Shown: piece by piece, positions 1-12,607 of the stretch
How the letters are laid out: each line of letters opens with the position of its first letter
Numbering within the stretch: the first letter of the stretch is position 1
Assembly: GCA_028564675.1 (NCBI GenBank)
Contig: JAOVVO010000015.1
Location: forward strand, 248,001 to 312,000
Length of the DNA stretch: 64,000 nucleotides
Direction of reading: 5' to 3'
Source of the DNA: Onchocerca lupi
Lineage: Eukaryota; Nematoda; Chromadorea; Rhabditida; Onchocercidae
Program-made: the position numbers and the translations under genes
The notes under the pieces: model-generated
The model's input: only the letters and a program-made list of their open reading frames with translations
What the model was told of the DNA's origin: nothing
Databases searched by the model: none

Positions 1-9
1 ATGTCTTAC

Positions 10-3000
10 CATATTGATGTCCATGTTCATCGTAAAATTTGCTTCGTTGTTTAATAAGTAAAAAGATTTTTCGTGACAAGATCTTTCAAGAGAACTTATG
101 TCTTCACTGTTTTTATTTATAGTGTCCAGGCGCAATGTCATCAGAGTATTTTTTCGCGTTAAGTCCAAGTCATAAGGTGATCGTATCTGCAAAAAGCTTT
201 TGTGAAGATAAGACTAGAATTACATGAATGCTTAATAAGTTAGCGAAGTAATTAACAAAAAAACGGCTCATTTGGTCAATTGTCATACCCAAAGTGCATC
301 CATTATTAAGCTATCGAGGGCTCATATCACTTAATTTTTTCATTGATCAATCTGTGACAATTCCTATTGGCCTATTTTAAGATTCTCATATTATTGTGAA
401 AGTATAATTCTATGTTATGAAATTTTACAACTAAACTGAATCAATCTAGTCATTACGAAATTAAAATCTTCAAATAAATAAGCAAATAAGTGACAAATAA
501 ATAAATAGACCTTCAATGCAATCAATTTTTTCAAAAGCATTTCAGGGATTTCATTACTTTCCATACTTCCAAATATGTCATAAAAATCTTGATTCGAATA
601 GATACGTTTCTTTGATTTCTGATGTAATGTAATCTTGTCTTCGCAGAGTTTAGGTGCTCCTCCAAATTCCTGCAGACTGTTTGAACCAATCTTCATGAAT
701 TCGTATACCTCATCCTCTTCATCATCGTGATCTTGTTGACCACGCCAATTCCTTATCATATAAGGCTAAAAGAAAACTGCTGCAAACAATTTCTAATGTT
801 ACTAATATCAGCAGTAATGAATTTTGGCGAAATTCAATTTCAATTTCGAAATCTAATCCCGAAAAAAAAAAACTTAAGTCTCGGAAAAACAGTTTGAAAT
901 GTATTTATAAATTCAAGTAATAGAACCACTTTCATTTTAAACTGTATTCAAGACTCACATGAAAGTCTTCAGAACTGCTGAAAAACCCATCATCATAGAT
1001 AAGATTATTCGGCCAATCTTCTCTTACTCGCAGTATCTTAGTTCGAAGTTTACCCTCGACAGCAAAATCACTGAACAGCTTCAATTCTTTATCACTATTA
1101 AGAATTGTAAATGCAGCACCATGTGTACCTAAATAATACATATATTTAGCACACTCATTTACAGCAAAAAAAGAAATACAAATAAATTTGCAACACATAA
1201 TTTTTCGCAACATCAAACTTTACAATACCAAAACGTCCAGCACGCCCAATTCGATGCAAATAGGTGGCTAACGCAAGTGGACTTCCATAGTTGATCACAA
1301 CATTGACACCTGGAGCATCAATTCCTCGTGCTGTCTAAAATAATAATTTATACAAATAATTGTCCGATTTCGAAAGATGTTAAAGATGGCCCTGTAAATA
1401 TGTAGCGTAACTATATAAACATGAAAGATGTCGCACTATGACTAGACAGCAAAGGAAACTGAGTAAAAAAATGAAAAATGAATTCTAAATATTCGTTAGA
1501 TTCATTATCGACATTTTCACAAACTTACAAGATCCGTTGAAACGAGTAATTTAACCATACAATTTTTGAGCTGTCGCATCGCTTTTGTACGTTCAGTTTG
1601 TGGCATGTTGCCAGAAATGCAAACTACATCAAATCTTGCCTGCTGTAGATTCACACAAAGCTCATCACATCTGAAATGAAATTTCAATGCAGTGAAATTT
1701 ATTACTTATTATTTATTTATATATTGTTAATTTCTTATTTAATTTATTATGGAATTTATTCCCTCTTTTTAAATCTACTTTTTAACAAAAAACTACATTA
1801 CTCGTAATGTAATAATGTAATAACTATATTATTCGCAATTCTTTCAAAATCATTTCACAAATGTAATAAATTGTAACACTTATTTTTTATGATCATTGAC
1901 GAAGATGATACACTGGCCGTAACGAAGTCGAAGCAATAAACGTAGCAGAATATTCATTTTCCTGGTTTCATTGCGGGCAACAATCACATATTGTTTGACA
2001 CCAAGCAGCTGTGCATCTGTGTCTATACGCACCAAATGTACATCTGCAGAATAGATATAAAAGATTTAAATAAAGAAATACTGATAAATAATAAATAGAG
2101 ATTTGCAAATATATTGAAAACAGGAAATCAAATTTCCACAATGATACAAGAATTTTTCTCAAAAAAGTCCGACTGGGGCACCTCAACGTATTACAGGATA
2201 AATAACGGTTACAATCGAACCTCACATAGTATTTAGAGTTGGAAAACAAAATGACAAATATTTTAAAAAAGATAAAAAAAAAACTGTGAATACAGGCGTC
2301 AGAATAATGTTGCTGGGATAATGCCTATCCAGTGAACAGATTAAAAGAAATGCTTTGACAGCAGCATTCAAGAATTTATGAAGAGATCTAACGAGTGAAC
2401 ATATATCATAGTGCACATCATGCAATGATAATAATCGGTCGATCTTAATAGTTATATTGGCAAAGGAAGTAAAACTAAACAATAAATAAACCTCTCATGT
2501 AGTGCGTAAGAGTTGCATCCAGTTGATATGGATAAGTAGCCGAAAATACAGCAACTTGTTTTTCTGTTGGCAGTGCAGAGAACAAGTAACTAAATAAAAA
2601 TAAATTTAACAGTCAAAAAATGAGCAAAGAAACGTTGCAATCCTCACGCTTTGTTATTTAATGACAAGATTACTAAAAGTTTTTCAGTAACTGAAGATCT
2701 AAAAACGACATTCTAATATCCTCGTTCCAGTTTTTATCAACTTCATGACAACTTCAACTAGTATCAACAAACTAACTTGATTTCTTTTTGAAAATTGTCT
2801 TCCATAAGCTTATCAGCTTCGTCCAGAATAAACAACCGTATATAGGACAGACGCAGTACATTGATTCGAACTAGATGACAGAGGCGGCCTGTTGTTCCAA
2901 CAACAATGTGTATACTTTTCTTGAGTTTTTGAATATCTTCCGCAATACCTTTCTCATTTCCACCAACAAACATTCTAATCAAAACCACGAATTACGTGAC

Positions 3001-3695
3001 GCATAACTGGATATACAAATATTCCCCATACAATGGAACAAGAGAACACCAAGAACATGACATATGTACTTGGATAACGAGAAATAAAGCGATAAACACT
3101 GATAATGATTTGACACTGCACTACCACTATCTCGGAATAAAAAATTACTTTTATTTGAGATTAGCAAAAGAGACATTTAAACTGTTTGAGAAAGATTACC
3201 CCACATGGATTACAGGAGGAGCAAGCATTCTAATATAAGACACTATTTGAGACGCAATTTCACGAGTTGGAGCTATGATTAACACTTGTGAACGTCCAAT
3301 TTGTGCATTCAAATTTTCTACAGCCAACAATGCAAAGACCATCGTTTTTCCAGTTCCGGATTTTGCTTGCACCAACAAATCTGCAGTTAACTTAATTAGC
3401 CTCCAGTCAAATTTCGATGTAAAAAAGGCTGAAATATTCCGGGAACTTAATGAAAATAACTAACAAATTATTATTAAACGAAATTTAACACTAAAAGTGA
3501 ATTACCAAATCCAAGCATGCCGAATGGAATTGCTCGAGCTTGCACCGGGGATGGCTTAGTGAAACCGGCTTTGGTTAATGCATTTAACGAAGTTCGATTA
3601 AGCATTAGAGAATTGAAGTCGGGTACATCCGCTTCAACATCCAAAGTTCGTACTATTTCTCCCACATCCATTGCAAAACTAAAATTTTCATTCAT
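10..3695 (-). CDS. mel-46: DDX20/Gemin3-type DEAD-box RNA helicase (3' end outside window)
   Basis: Ten exons, read right to left: 3695-3506, 3380-3200, 2974-2777, 2589-2492, 2043-1880, 1670-1529, 1334-1229, 1128-959, 765-511, 186-10. A donor (gtaaga) follows position 10, so the gene continues outside. The start has an in-frame TAA directly before it. Visible helicase motifs, in order: a Q-motif region (TKPSPVQARAIP), motif I (AKSGTGKT), Ia (APTREIA), Ib (TTGR), II (DEAD), III (SAT), IV (CIIFVN), V (STDLTARGID) and VI (HRIGRAGR). The AKSGTGKT/RLFILDEADKL pattern is closest to DDX20, the SMN-complex and microRNA-associated helicase, called MEL-46 in C. elegans. The last exons (acidic DHDDEEDE, then polar sequence) fit its poorly conserved tail. 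Oddity: the fifth exon reads into TAA just before its donor; one base fewer in an A6 run at 1882-1887 restores the frame. It is either an assembly error or a real break. Confidence 0.9.
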
Positions 3696-5988
3696 TTAAA
3701 ATCCGTACAGTAAATGCAACTTTTAAGAAACTGTTGTTTTAATCTCTTATCGCAAAGCACTCATACATACAACAGTCATTCTCAATTTCTAATGGATGTC
3801 TCACTTCACAAGCTGTCCATTTCCACCTTTCCATTGAAAAATAGAGGAAGAAGTGTTACCAGTATGAGTGAAACAGCATAAAAGACAGGAATTTCTTGAA
3901 CACTATCAATAGAAGATACAATAAGTTTATATCTATTATTCGTTAATCAAAATTACTCGTTTTTGATTATGCATGAAATGTATCACTTTATAACGTCTTA
4001 TGATCTCTCACAAACTTCCCTCCCATTTTACTACATTTGCGAAATTCACAGTCATCTATGAGGCACGTATTTACAACTCTTTTACGACCACTAACTTAAA
4101 ATCAAATCTTCACATTTCCCGTACTAATTATAATACACCTTCTATCGCTTCATCAAAAAAAAAAAAAAAAAACACATGGCTTAGCGCAATGGTTCATTGC
4201 GAAAATAGCCATCCTATTCTTAATTAACATTCGTTGTTCTTTATTAATTGACGTTTGGAGGAACACTACTTGGTAAGACAGTTGGAATTCATGAAGTGGA
4301 GATGTTGGGAACTTCCAGATAATTTCATTCATATTTTTTCTAAAAAATTCTATTCTCCTATTTTTCAACTTTATGTTTTTTGAGGCCTCGTTGATGAAGA
4401 TGAAAGTTGGCAAGATTTGAATCACTATGCTGAATCTAAAAAATGAATTTTGCTTTGAATTTATGCGCACATAGACATTTGATAGCTTTTCTAGCTCTCC
4501 AACACTCTTTTAATGCCATAGGCTTTTTCCCGGACTATTCGTTTTCAATTTCTACCAAATGTTCAGAACATGCATGCGCCGTTCTCGAGATCAGCCAGTT
4601 GTCAACGGAGTTAAATAGATAACCCTTTGTCTATTTTTCTGCTCTTCCATACATACGATAGCATCTCATGTCTCATTCTCACAAAGCAAGTGCATGACAA
4701 GAGAAAGATACACGAAAAGTCGCTAAAAATGCAAAATGATCCGCCAACTGTTTCCTATAAAATTAAGTCAATTTCATGAATTCAGAATGACAAAAATTTT
4801 GGTCTGAACAAACGTGAAGGTTTGTCGAACGAATATGAAGCTAATTTTTTTTTCTTTACGGATCTAATTAGCCAAAGATATTTTGTGTTAGAGAAACTAA
4901 ATAAATCTTTGATCATTAGTTGAAATATAAATGACTGTACGAAGAGAGAAATTACCGTATGAAGAAATATTTTCAAATTTTTAAGGATGGGTACTACTCA
5001 ATAATAAACGTGAAGATAAAGCAGTGAAATTAACGCTGTACCTGATTTTATGCTTCATAAAAAACCATTTCAAGACATTTCTTGTCATTCAGCAACGAAA
5101 GGAAGGATTCATATTTGCGTATGTGCAATCTCCTATAACGGCAAAATATTTTTTCATTTAACAGAATTTCAACCTTTTTTCATACGGATAGTTCCAAATG
5201 TAAGCAAATATGTAATTGACTCTAATGATTGAACATTTCAAGATCACTCGGTTATTTCACTGTATTGAAGAGTTTCCAGGAATAAGCGTGGCTCATTGGG
5301 GAAAGCCAGAAAGCAAAATAATTTATCCTGAAATATCTGAAGCATTCTTTATCCGTTACTAAATATCTCGCATGCAACCTAACTCAGAAAGAATCCAACT
5401 AACGGAGATGGAAAGCAGGGCAAGCGGAAACTATCGCCGAATTATAAAACATTTGATGTAAAAGGATGAAAAAGATTACTACACTATCTATACATTTATA
5501 TCAAAATTTCTTTTCACAGTTCTTCACGCTGGGTAGTATGATTATCATCTTACAGGGTCAGCTGTCTGGCACCGTTAATCCTTCGTTCGGTATTCGAAAC
5601 AATGTGTCTTATAAAATGCCTGCGAAATGAATTAAGTTTTAGCTGATTTTTTTGCCTAATTTTTGCCGAATGAATATTTAATAATTAACTGAAAATATGT
5701 AATCCTCATTTATTTCATTTATACAAGTAACATGCTACAGCACACGAATTGCCAAAACCTTACTAACTTACTATAAACAATAATATGCATTAATATAAAT
5801 AATAATATGCTATAATCAAATAAACAGACAAAAAAACAAATGAATATGATAAATGAATATCAAATTTAACAGCATGTTATACTCGAAAAATTCAGATTAA
5901 ACTGTGAGCAGAAAAGGTACCAATAAGAGCTTCTTGAGATGAAAAATTAATCGACGATAGAATTCAAGAAGGGAACAATTCTACTATT
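3696..5988. other. Intergenic spacer, no gene seen
   Basis: This 2.3-kb AT-rich stretch lies between the start of the helicase and the stop of the dipeptidase. It holds an A-run at about 4155-4172 and only short open frames on either strand (for example 4153-4470 minus, which includes the poly-T complement). None has splice signals, family motifs or coding-like composition that I can defend. It should contain the helicase promoter and the dipeptidase 3' UTR. Confidence 0.5.
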
Positions 5989-8900
5989 TCAGAGAGCACA
6001 TAACTCAAGGATGTAAGCTCCCATCAATTTGATACCCTCTATATAATTCACCAAATTTATTTTTTCGTTCTGTGAATGGGCCATATCATCTGATGCACCG
6101 ATAGGTAATAACAGCACGCTGCCTTTGGTCAGTTCTTGAAATGTTAAGGTGATTGGTATGCTTCCACCTTCCCGAATGTAATCCGGTTCAATTCCATACA
6201 CTGAAAATGCACTTACAAGACATTAGTGCAAAGTTCAAATAAAGAATGAAAAAACACCTTTCTGAATGGCTCGCGCTGCACACTGATAGTGAGGATCCTT
6301 GAAATCAGATAACCAATAAATACCCGAATTATGCGGCTTAACCCTGAAATAATCTCCTTTATCCAGAACAACTATAAAGCAGAGCAACATTTGCAACGGA
6401 TGATAGTAATTTAAGTATTTACTCGAATTGGTTAGGAGAGCCTCTAGTCTTCCATAATGCGTTCAAATGATGTATAACAAGACTGTCCACCTTCGCTGGT
6501 TCCATATTTGGTACGAGTCGAATACTGAACTTTCCAATAACTTTCGCTGGAATTATTGTGTTCGCATCTTCGCCACTAGATGCTCCTACGATTCCTTTAA
6601 TGAACAGAACAAGGTTAAAAAAATATTTGAAACGCATAACCGTATGTACTTACCATTAAATAGTTGAAGTAACGCAATCAGGAACAGCAATAAAATAACA
6701 GGCATGGCACGAATATTGCTATGAAGCTAATATAATTATGGATATAAAAATAAAGAGTGATCTAATTATACGATCAGGTTTTATAAAAATAAAAAATCTA
6801 TAGTCGAGAAATATACCATGCAGTGAAAGAGTAGGATTTCTCCATCGATTCATCAATATTTTTTCTTTTGAATCGTCTAGTAATTTGACAGCACCAATAT
6901 CGTTGCGATACTCTTCCTGAACAGTGAAGAGTTAATTCGATTAATTTCAAGACACAGCAGCAATAAATATGCATACCACATTGAAATCGAGTGTTTCGTA
7001 CAACTTCTTTTCTTCTTCTGTTATTGAAGCTACCAAATCCATAATACCTCCAATCATGATGTTTCCCTTCACATCCGTTAATTGACTCATCATCCAAACT
7101 AAATCTGACATTGGCTCGTATCTAAATTCGAAGAAACAGTACATGATTTTTGCTCCAGTTTTAAGTGCTAAGTGATTAAAGTTTATGGGAACAGTGAAAT
7201 GACTAACACAAGTGATGATTTAGTGGAATATTTCAATAAGCAATATCATATTTAACATATTTAACAGTCGAAGAAATAGTCAAACACAGAGTTATGAAGA
7301 ATTTAAGAGAATAGACAGCATAAATCGAGAGATTAATTTACTTCATTTTTGCATCCTAGTATTATATGGAAGTGCTTCTTTTTTTTCTTTAATAAGAAAA
7401 ATATTGATATGATATAAATAAAAAGAACTTTTAAAATAATATTTCCACAATGCATTTAAGTGAATAGTCAAAAACGAACTTACATGGAGCCACCGAATAC
7501 ACCACTATGTAAATCCTGCTTGCAACCGGTTATCTCGATGAAATAATAGCATAAACCCCTGAGATATGGGGCATAAATGATAAAATGAAGAGAAAAATAA
7601 TAAAAATTAGTAAGAAGGGGTATATCATAATTTCTTCACTAGATCTATGAAAAACCGTCAAAAATAACTAAGTACTCATGCAGATGCATAATCACTGAAA
7701 GTAAACATTAATAAAAGGGAAAATTTGGCAAAAATGTGCAATAATTCTAATACTATAATTCATCGCGTCAAGAATTAAACTGGACAACCTCAAGCCATAT
7801 GAAATGCAAGGTTTAGTTTTGCCAAGCCAATAACTATCAGATATGCAGGTGAAATTGACATCATTTAGAAAATTGTCTTTCTTCTCCTCCAGCACTTTTT
7901 CCAGTCCTACTGAACCACTTTCTTCCATTGCTTCGAAACAGAACTTTAAATGAATGGAGTGCATAATATAAATGCAATCTTACAAAACACTCAGTGCTAT
8001 CTTTTTCGATGGTAATATATGCTCAAAAGTAACATTTTCTTTTCCTAATTTCTTTTTACAGGGATATTGATTTCAGGATGAAATTTGTAGAAACTTCTCG
8101 ATAACCTTGTATCCATTTTTTCATAATTATAGCCCTACTGCTTTGAGACGTAAAAGCAATAATACCCTAGATTATGATTCATATCATAAATATTACAGCG
8201 CTATCGTTATTATTTTCGTAAAGTTTGCAATATATTCAAAATAGGAAACATTCGCCATCTACAAAAAATCAGACAATGATAGATTATCGATTAATCTTAA
8301 ATATCTGAAACTCGAATTTCATACGACTATCAAGTACTCAAGTTATTATGAACTGCTCAAATCATACTTTTATATTCACTGGTATTGGAATTTCACATTT
8401 ACGTAATGTCTCCAATGCATTTATCCATGCAACTACTGGCCCTTTGTCGTCGGTTGAGCCACGGCCATATAATTTTCCATCCTAAAAGCAGTTTTATATG
8501 TAGTTTGTCTCTATCCGAAGAACATGCTTAATTCCTAAAAATGTGTGTCATGTCACAATAACTGAATTTATCATAATAGCGTTTCAAATTTTCGAGGACA
8601 AGTTGAGCCATTTTGGAAATGGCTCATAATATTGTTACACATTGCTAGTACTCTTTCCTTCCTGTGAAATATGAAATAACGACTGCAACTCGTTTCCAAA
8701 TCTGAAATGCTCAGGAAATGAATTTATTGTGAAATCGAAATGATAAACAAATATACGATGTACTTTTTCGACCAGACTGAAAGGTTCTGTATTCCAACCA
8801 TCCAAATTGTCAGCAGGCTGTACATCTAAATGACCATAAATGAGGAGTGTTTTCTTGGCCTTATCATCACCAAGCGAAGCAAACAAAACTGGAGGAAAAT

Positions 8901-10024
8901 CGATTTTCGAATCATCCGATAAAACTTGTTTTCCAATGTCGCATAGCTCCACTTTGGCACCTAATTTTTCCATTTGCTAAAAACTAATTACTTCACTACA
9001 GATTCACTATACAAAACATTCTTTCGCAATATAAAAACTGGTTTTAAATGATTGATACTCACTAGCGAGTAATAATTTCGAATGTGCCCTAAAATTCTGA
9101 ACTGTGTTAGATTCCCACACAAAAATAGAATCTAAAAAAGAAACTGTTTTCTTACCAAAAATCTATAATTTTCAGCAGCATCTAACACATTAGAATAAAA
9201 CAACTGGCCAATTAGATGATCTACTGATAAGCAAATGAAAAGTAGTCTACAGATACATCACGCAGATTTATGTATTCTTTGGTAACGTAATGTACTTTAA
9301 TTCTGTTAACAAACTGCGATCCGAATATTGCAGATAATATAATTATGGTACCGTTTTCGTCCACTGGACCATGCGTATAACGTCTGCACGTCGTTGTGAC
9401 TGTCCGGAAACACTTGGTATAGCAACGGCTTCTCGCAATCGTTCAACAAATTTCTTTTGATTTGCATTAACTTCCCTAAAAAACTTGCCTTATTTAAAGC
9501 GTTCATTTCCGATACCTATCATATAAAGTTTGTATATGGCCATCAATCACAATGGACATATCACCCATTCATAGCTTGCATTTCATGTGAACTACCGTAT
9601 ATAGCTCATTCTTGACTGATGATTATAAAATTTGAATTTCGGTTTGAAATACATCATTTGAGTCATAAGATCTTGCAAAACAAAGCTATACCTTACACAA
9701 CTGCAATTTTCTAACTCCGCTTCAAGCTACTAGAAAGGGAAAAAGCAAGCGAAAATTACCCGATCACATGAGAAAACTTAATCTTATATAACTTGGCAAT
9801 TCTGATTGGGACAGTCGTTTTCTCCCCTCGTAAATTATAGATCTACTTGCCGCATAGAATTCTATCTCATGTACTTGTATAAAAATTCGCACACACACAT
9901 ATATATAAATTCTTGTAATTAAGAATGTCAGCCATGCATAATAACATGACATGTCTTCTATTGAATATAAGAAATGCATGGAAAGTGGAAAAAATTACTT
10001 GGCAAATTTATGGTAAAGATCCAT
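5989..10024 (-). CDS. CNDP2: Cytosolic non-specific dipeptidase, M20 metallopeptidase (CNDP2-like)
   Basis: Eleven exons: 10024-9999, 9475-9352, 8976-8764, 8481-8368, 7943-7789, 7558-7484, 7121-6977, 6916-6817, 6594-6423, 6343-6258, 6200-5989; all phases agree and give 473 residues (human CNDP2 has 475). It hydrolyses dipeptides such as Cys-Gly with two metal ions in the cytosol. The metal and catalytic residues fall at the same numbers as in human: His99 and Asp101 in YGHLDVQP, Asp132 in STDDKGP, Glu166/Glu167 in MEESGS, Asp195 in ISDSYWLG, His228 in DLHSGVFGG, and His445 in the C-terminal AHSQNEK. Two domains are expected: the catalytic lobe is interrupted by a dimerisation lobe around residues 208-415. 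There is no signal peptide. The chosen ATG lies 26 bases after a TTTGCAG acceptor (10051-10057), which looks like a spliced-leader site; an upstream cis exon is the alternative. Confidence 0.93.
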
Positions 10025-10050
10025 TGCACCGTGATAATAACCAAAGTGAC

Positions 10051-10057
10051 CTGCAAA
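10051..10057 (-). promoter_or_regulatory. Probable spliced-leader acceptor of the dipeptidase gene
   Basis: The minus strand reads TTTGCAG immediately before the first dipeptidase exon, with a T-rich tract ahead of it and the ATG 26 bases downstream. No upstream exon with a matching phase was evident, which in nematodes suggests trans-splicing. The stop codon of a possible upstream cistron lies about 75 bases away (10126), a spacing typical of nematode operons. Confidence 0.4.
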
Positions 10058-10125
10058 TATAGATTGATAAAAGAAATGGATAAGATAACTGCGATGGCTC
10101 ATATTCATTTCTCCTCATTAATTGA

Positions 10126-10255
10126 TTAAATATGCATTTCTTCGATCATATCTGATTCCATATCAGAGAGTCTTTCCAAATCACCCAAAAGATGCTCAAA
10201 ATGTGGATCATCATATGAAATTACCAACTCATTGGTTGGGTTATAGTAATAATTT
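10126..10255 (-). CDS. Candidate terminal exon of an unrecognised gene
   Basis: The minus strand has an acceptor (ATGTAG at 10256-10261) followed by 43 codons ending in TAA. The peptide is acidic and polar (contains EHLLGDLERLSDMESDMIEE) and unlike the translation of nearby AT-rich noise. I do not recognise the family. No preceding exon could be joined with confidence; the candidate exons at 11030-11802 lie on the same strand and might belong to the same gene. It could also be a chance frame. Confidence 0.35.
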
Positions 10256-10257
10256 CT

Positions 10258-12607
10258 ACATAACATTAAATTGGAAAAATATATTACAAAACATTAAATA
10301 AGAATGGAATGAAATAATAGAGATCAGCTGACAAAACATACAATGAATGATACGTAAAATTCACATAAACAACTAATGCTGACAAAGAGATATTGATAAA
10401 AATACGGTAACACATGATGTACTATTCTCTTTTTTCTTAAATAGAAAAACAACATTTGAAACAACAACACTAGCATTCTTCTGATCTCATTGAAAGGCCA
10501 AAGTTTAAAGTTCTCATATTCAAAAATCAAAACAACAAGCAAAAATGATCAATGAAGACTGACAGAATGCCACGACTTGATATAGAATTGAGAAACTGCT
10601 TCAAATTGTAAAAACGAATTATTCATCGTGCTACCGATGTTCCCTACCCTTCTTGTTATGACAAATTGCCCTTTTTTTAAATGTTCCACAAGGACAACTA
10701 TTTTGCCCATCTTTTGCTTCTCAAATATCTATAATCCATCTTGTTATCATTATTTCCTACAAACAGACCAAATGCCCTTTAAATGAATCATTATTAGCAT
10801 ATTTCTATCTCATTCAACAAAATAGCTTCATATCTCATAATCGGTGATTCACAGAGATCGTGTCGTTTTCGAAATATTTGTATGGAGGTGGTCAATTTCT
10901 TTATTTCGTGAATATCTGGAATACTCTTTGACCACTGGTCACTCTCTGCAACACTCTTAACCTTCTTCATTCCTACTCATTGACATTGTATCTCCGCGAC
11001 CAAAAAATGGAACAACAGTTCGATACCTATCATAAAGCGCAATCTTCCAATGCAACTAACATCGAGGAAGGAGTACAGTTCAATTGTTGATCAGTTGCAG
11101 TTGTTGTCATTTTTTCTGTATGATTCGAAACCAATTTGCACTTCAATACTTGATCAAATCTACACCACTCCAATGAATATCTTTTCTTTCCTCTTACACT
11201 GACTAATGATATCAGCATAATTATTCACTCAAGCCAGTCGTAATAGTTCTGAAGTTACTCAGACAAAAAATCAATTATCTTTCTTTATCTGTCCCCATCA
11301 ATTTGTTGCTATTCAGTACTTGCTCTCAACTTCATATTTCATATTATATCGAGTATGTACTACTTAATGTTGATTCGTTTTTCGCCCTATATCAAAGTAC
11401 GATTTACAGTGGACGATTGATATTCTTCCCAACTTCCATCCACGTACCACTCGCACATATCTTACATCTCTTCTGCAGCCGAACTCGAGTTCTTGTTACG
11501 TTGATGTAAGCCTCTTCACAATCTGATGCCCATTTTATGACCTGTTACAAGATGTATGGAAACAGAGGAATATTTTAATTTAAAATCTCAATGCAAAATA
11601 ATTTGTACAGTTGAACGATTCATAGTTTTACAATAAACATAATTGTAAAACGGAACCATAATTAAGAGCTCTTAGAGCGACAACCTCAACTTCACTATCA
11701 ACAATCGATTGGATTCCAAAAAAAAAAAAAAAACTTTTATAAGTACTTGTGCTGGAATATGGCTACATCAGAATTATGATCAGGATAACAACAATCAGCC
11801 ATGTTTTAGAGTGTATTTTGAACTGGCTCAAGATATATATTCTCAGAAACAGCCATTGACATTGTGATCGACTGAATTTCCTTTAGATTTTGATTTAAGT
11901 AATTCTAGATACTTGGAGGACATTCTAGACCCAAAGAAATAAAAGTAAAAAAAAAAATTGAAAATTTAGACGAGATGATCAACTTTGTGAGCAGATTCTC
12001 ATAGAGAGAATAAGTAGGCCAAAATGATGAAATCTTTATAAAATATTCGAAAAACCAAGATGGGAATGTAAGGACAGGAAGATTGATGTAAGTGGGAATT
12101 GCAGCTTTAAAATATTCTCAATTCAGAAAATGCAACATTTTGCAAACATAATATCAGTAGTTTATTGGTTCGCAGTAAATCAATAAGCTTCAATTGCATC
12201 AGCATTTCAGTTTTTGCACGTAACACCATCGTAATCCTTTATTGAAATGAAGAAGGATAAATGATGGGCTTATACACAGTGTACATTCGCTAGTGGATAT
12301 CACAAATCATTGTGAAAAAGCTTCCAGTGAACTCTACACTGTTTATAACGACACCAAGTATTAAATCTCGTAAAAAACTTCGGAAGTTGAGCGATCCTTT
12401 CTACAATACAATCGTAGAACATATCCTTAATATATCGTCTAATTCATAAATGACAGAACTAATGAAGAACGCATGTATAGATACTTCAAACAAATTAACT
12501 CCGTAACAAATCAACAGGTGAAATCTTGAGATCCACAAGGTGACTTAGTATGTACTCAATCCAGTAACTTATCCCTATTATAATGGCCCAACATCTAAAT
12601 GCTTCAT
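10258..12607. other. Gene-poor interval containing only doubtful coding signal
   Basis: Between the dipeptidase and the acyl-CoA reductase stop codon there is no recognisable protein. Several frames of 45-70 codons exist on the minus strand (for example around 10545-10720 and 10800-10960). Some look coding-like, but I could not chain them with splice signals and phase. Two A-runs (about 11718-11733 and 11949-11958) are present. Confidence 0.4.
11030..11802 (-). CDS. Candidate small spliced gene, unrecognised
   Basis: Starting from ATG at 11802, exons 11802-11747 and 11694-11652 join in phase through a short intron containing a long T-run. They join in phase again to an exon beginning at 11541 (acceptor TTGTAACAG), whose frame is open and rich in Cys and Arg (contains CEEAYINVTRTRVRLQKRC). 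The 3' half is ambiguous. Either that exon ends at the GTAAAT donor at 11407 and runs into a stop near 11223, or it ends early (11500) and joins a 20-base exon (11248-11229) and an exon 11159-11030 ending in TGA. Either way the product is only about 85-97 residues. No family is recognised, and matching phases over three short exons can occur by chance. Confidence 0.27.

Noticed and set aside
4153..4470. 105-codon minus-strand frame
   Set aside because: Its end is the complement of an A-run (poly-Phe), and there are no splice sites or family features.
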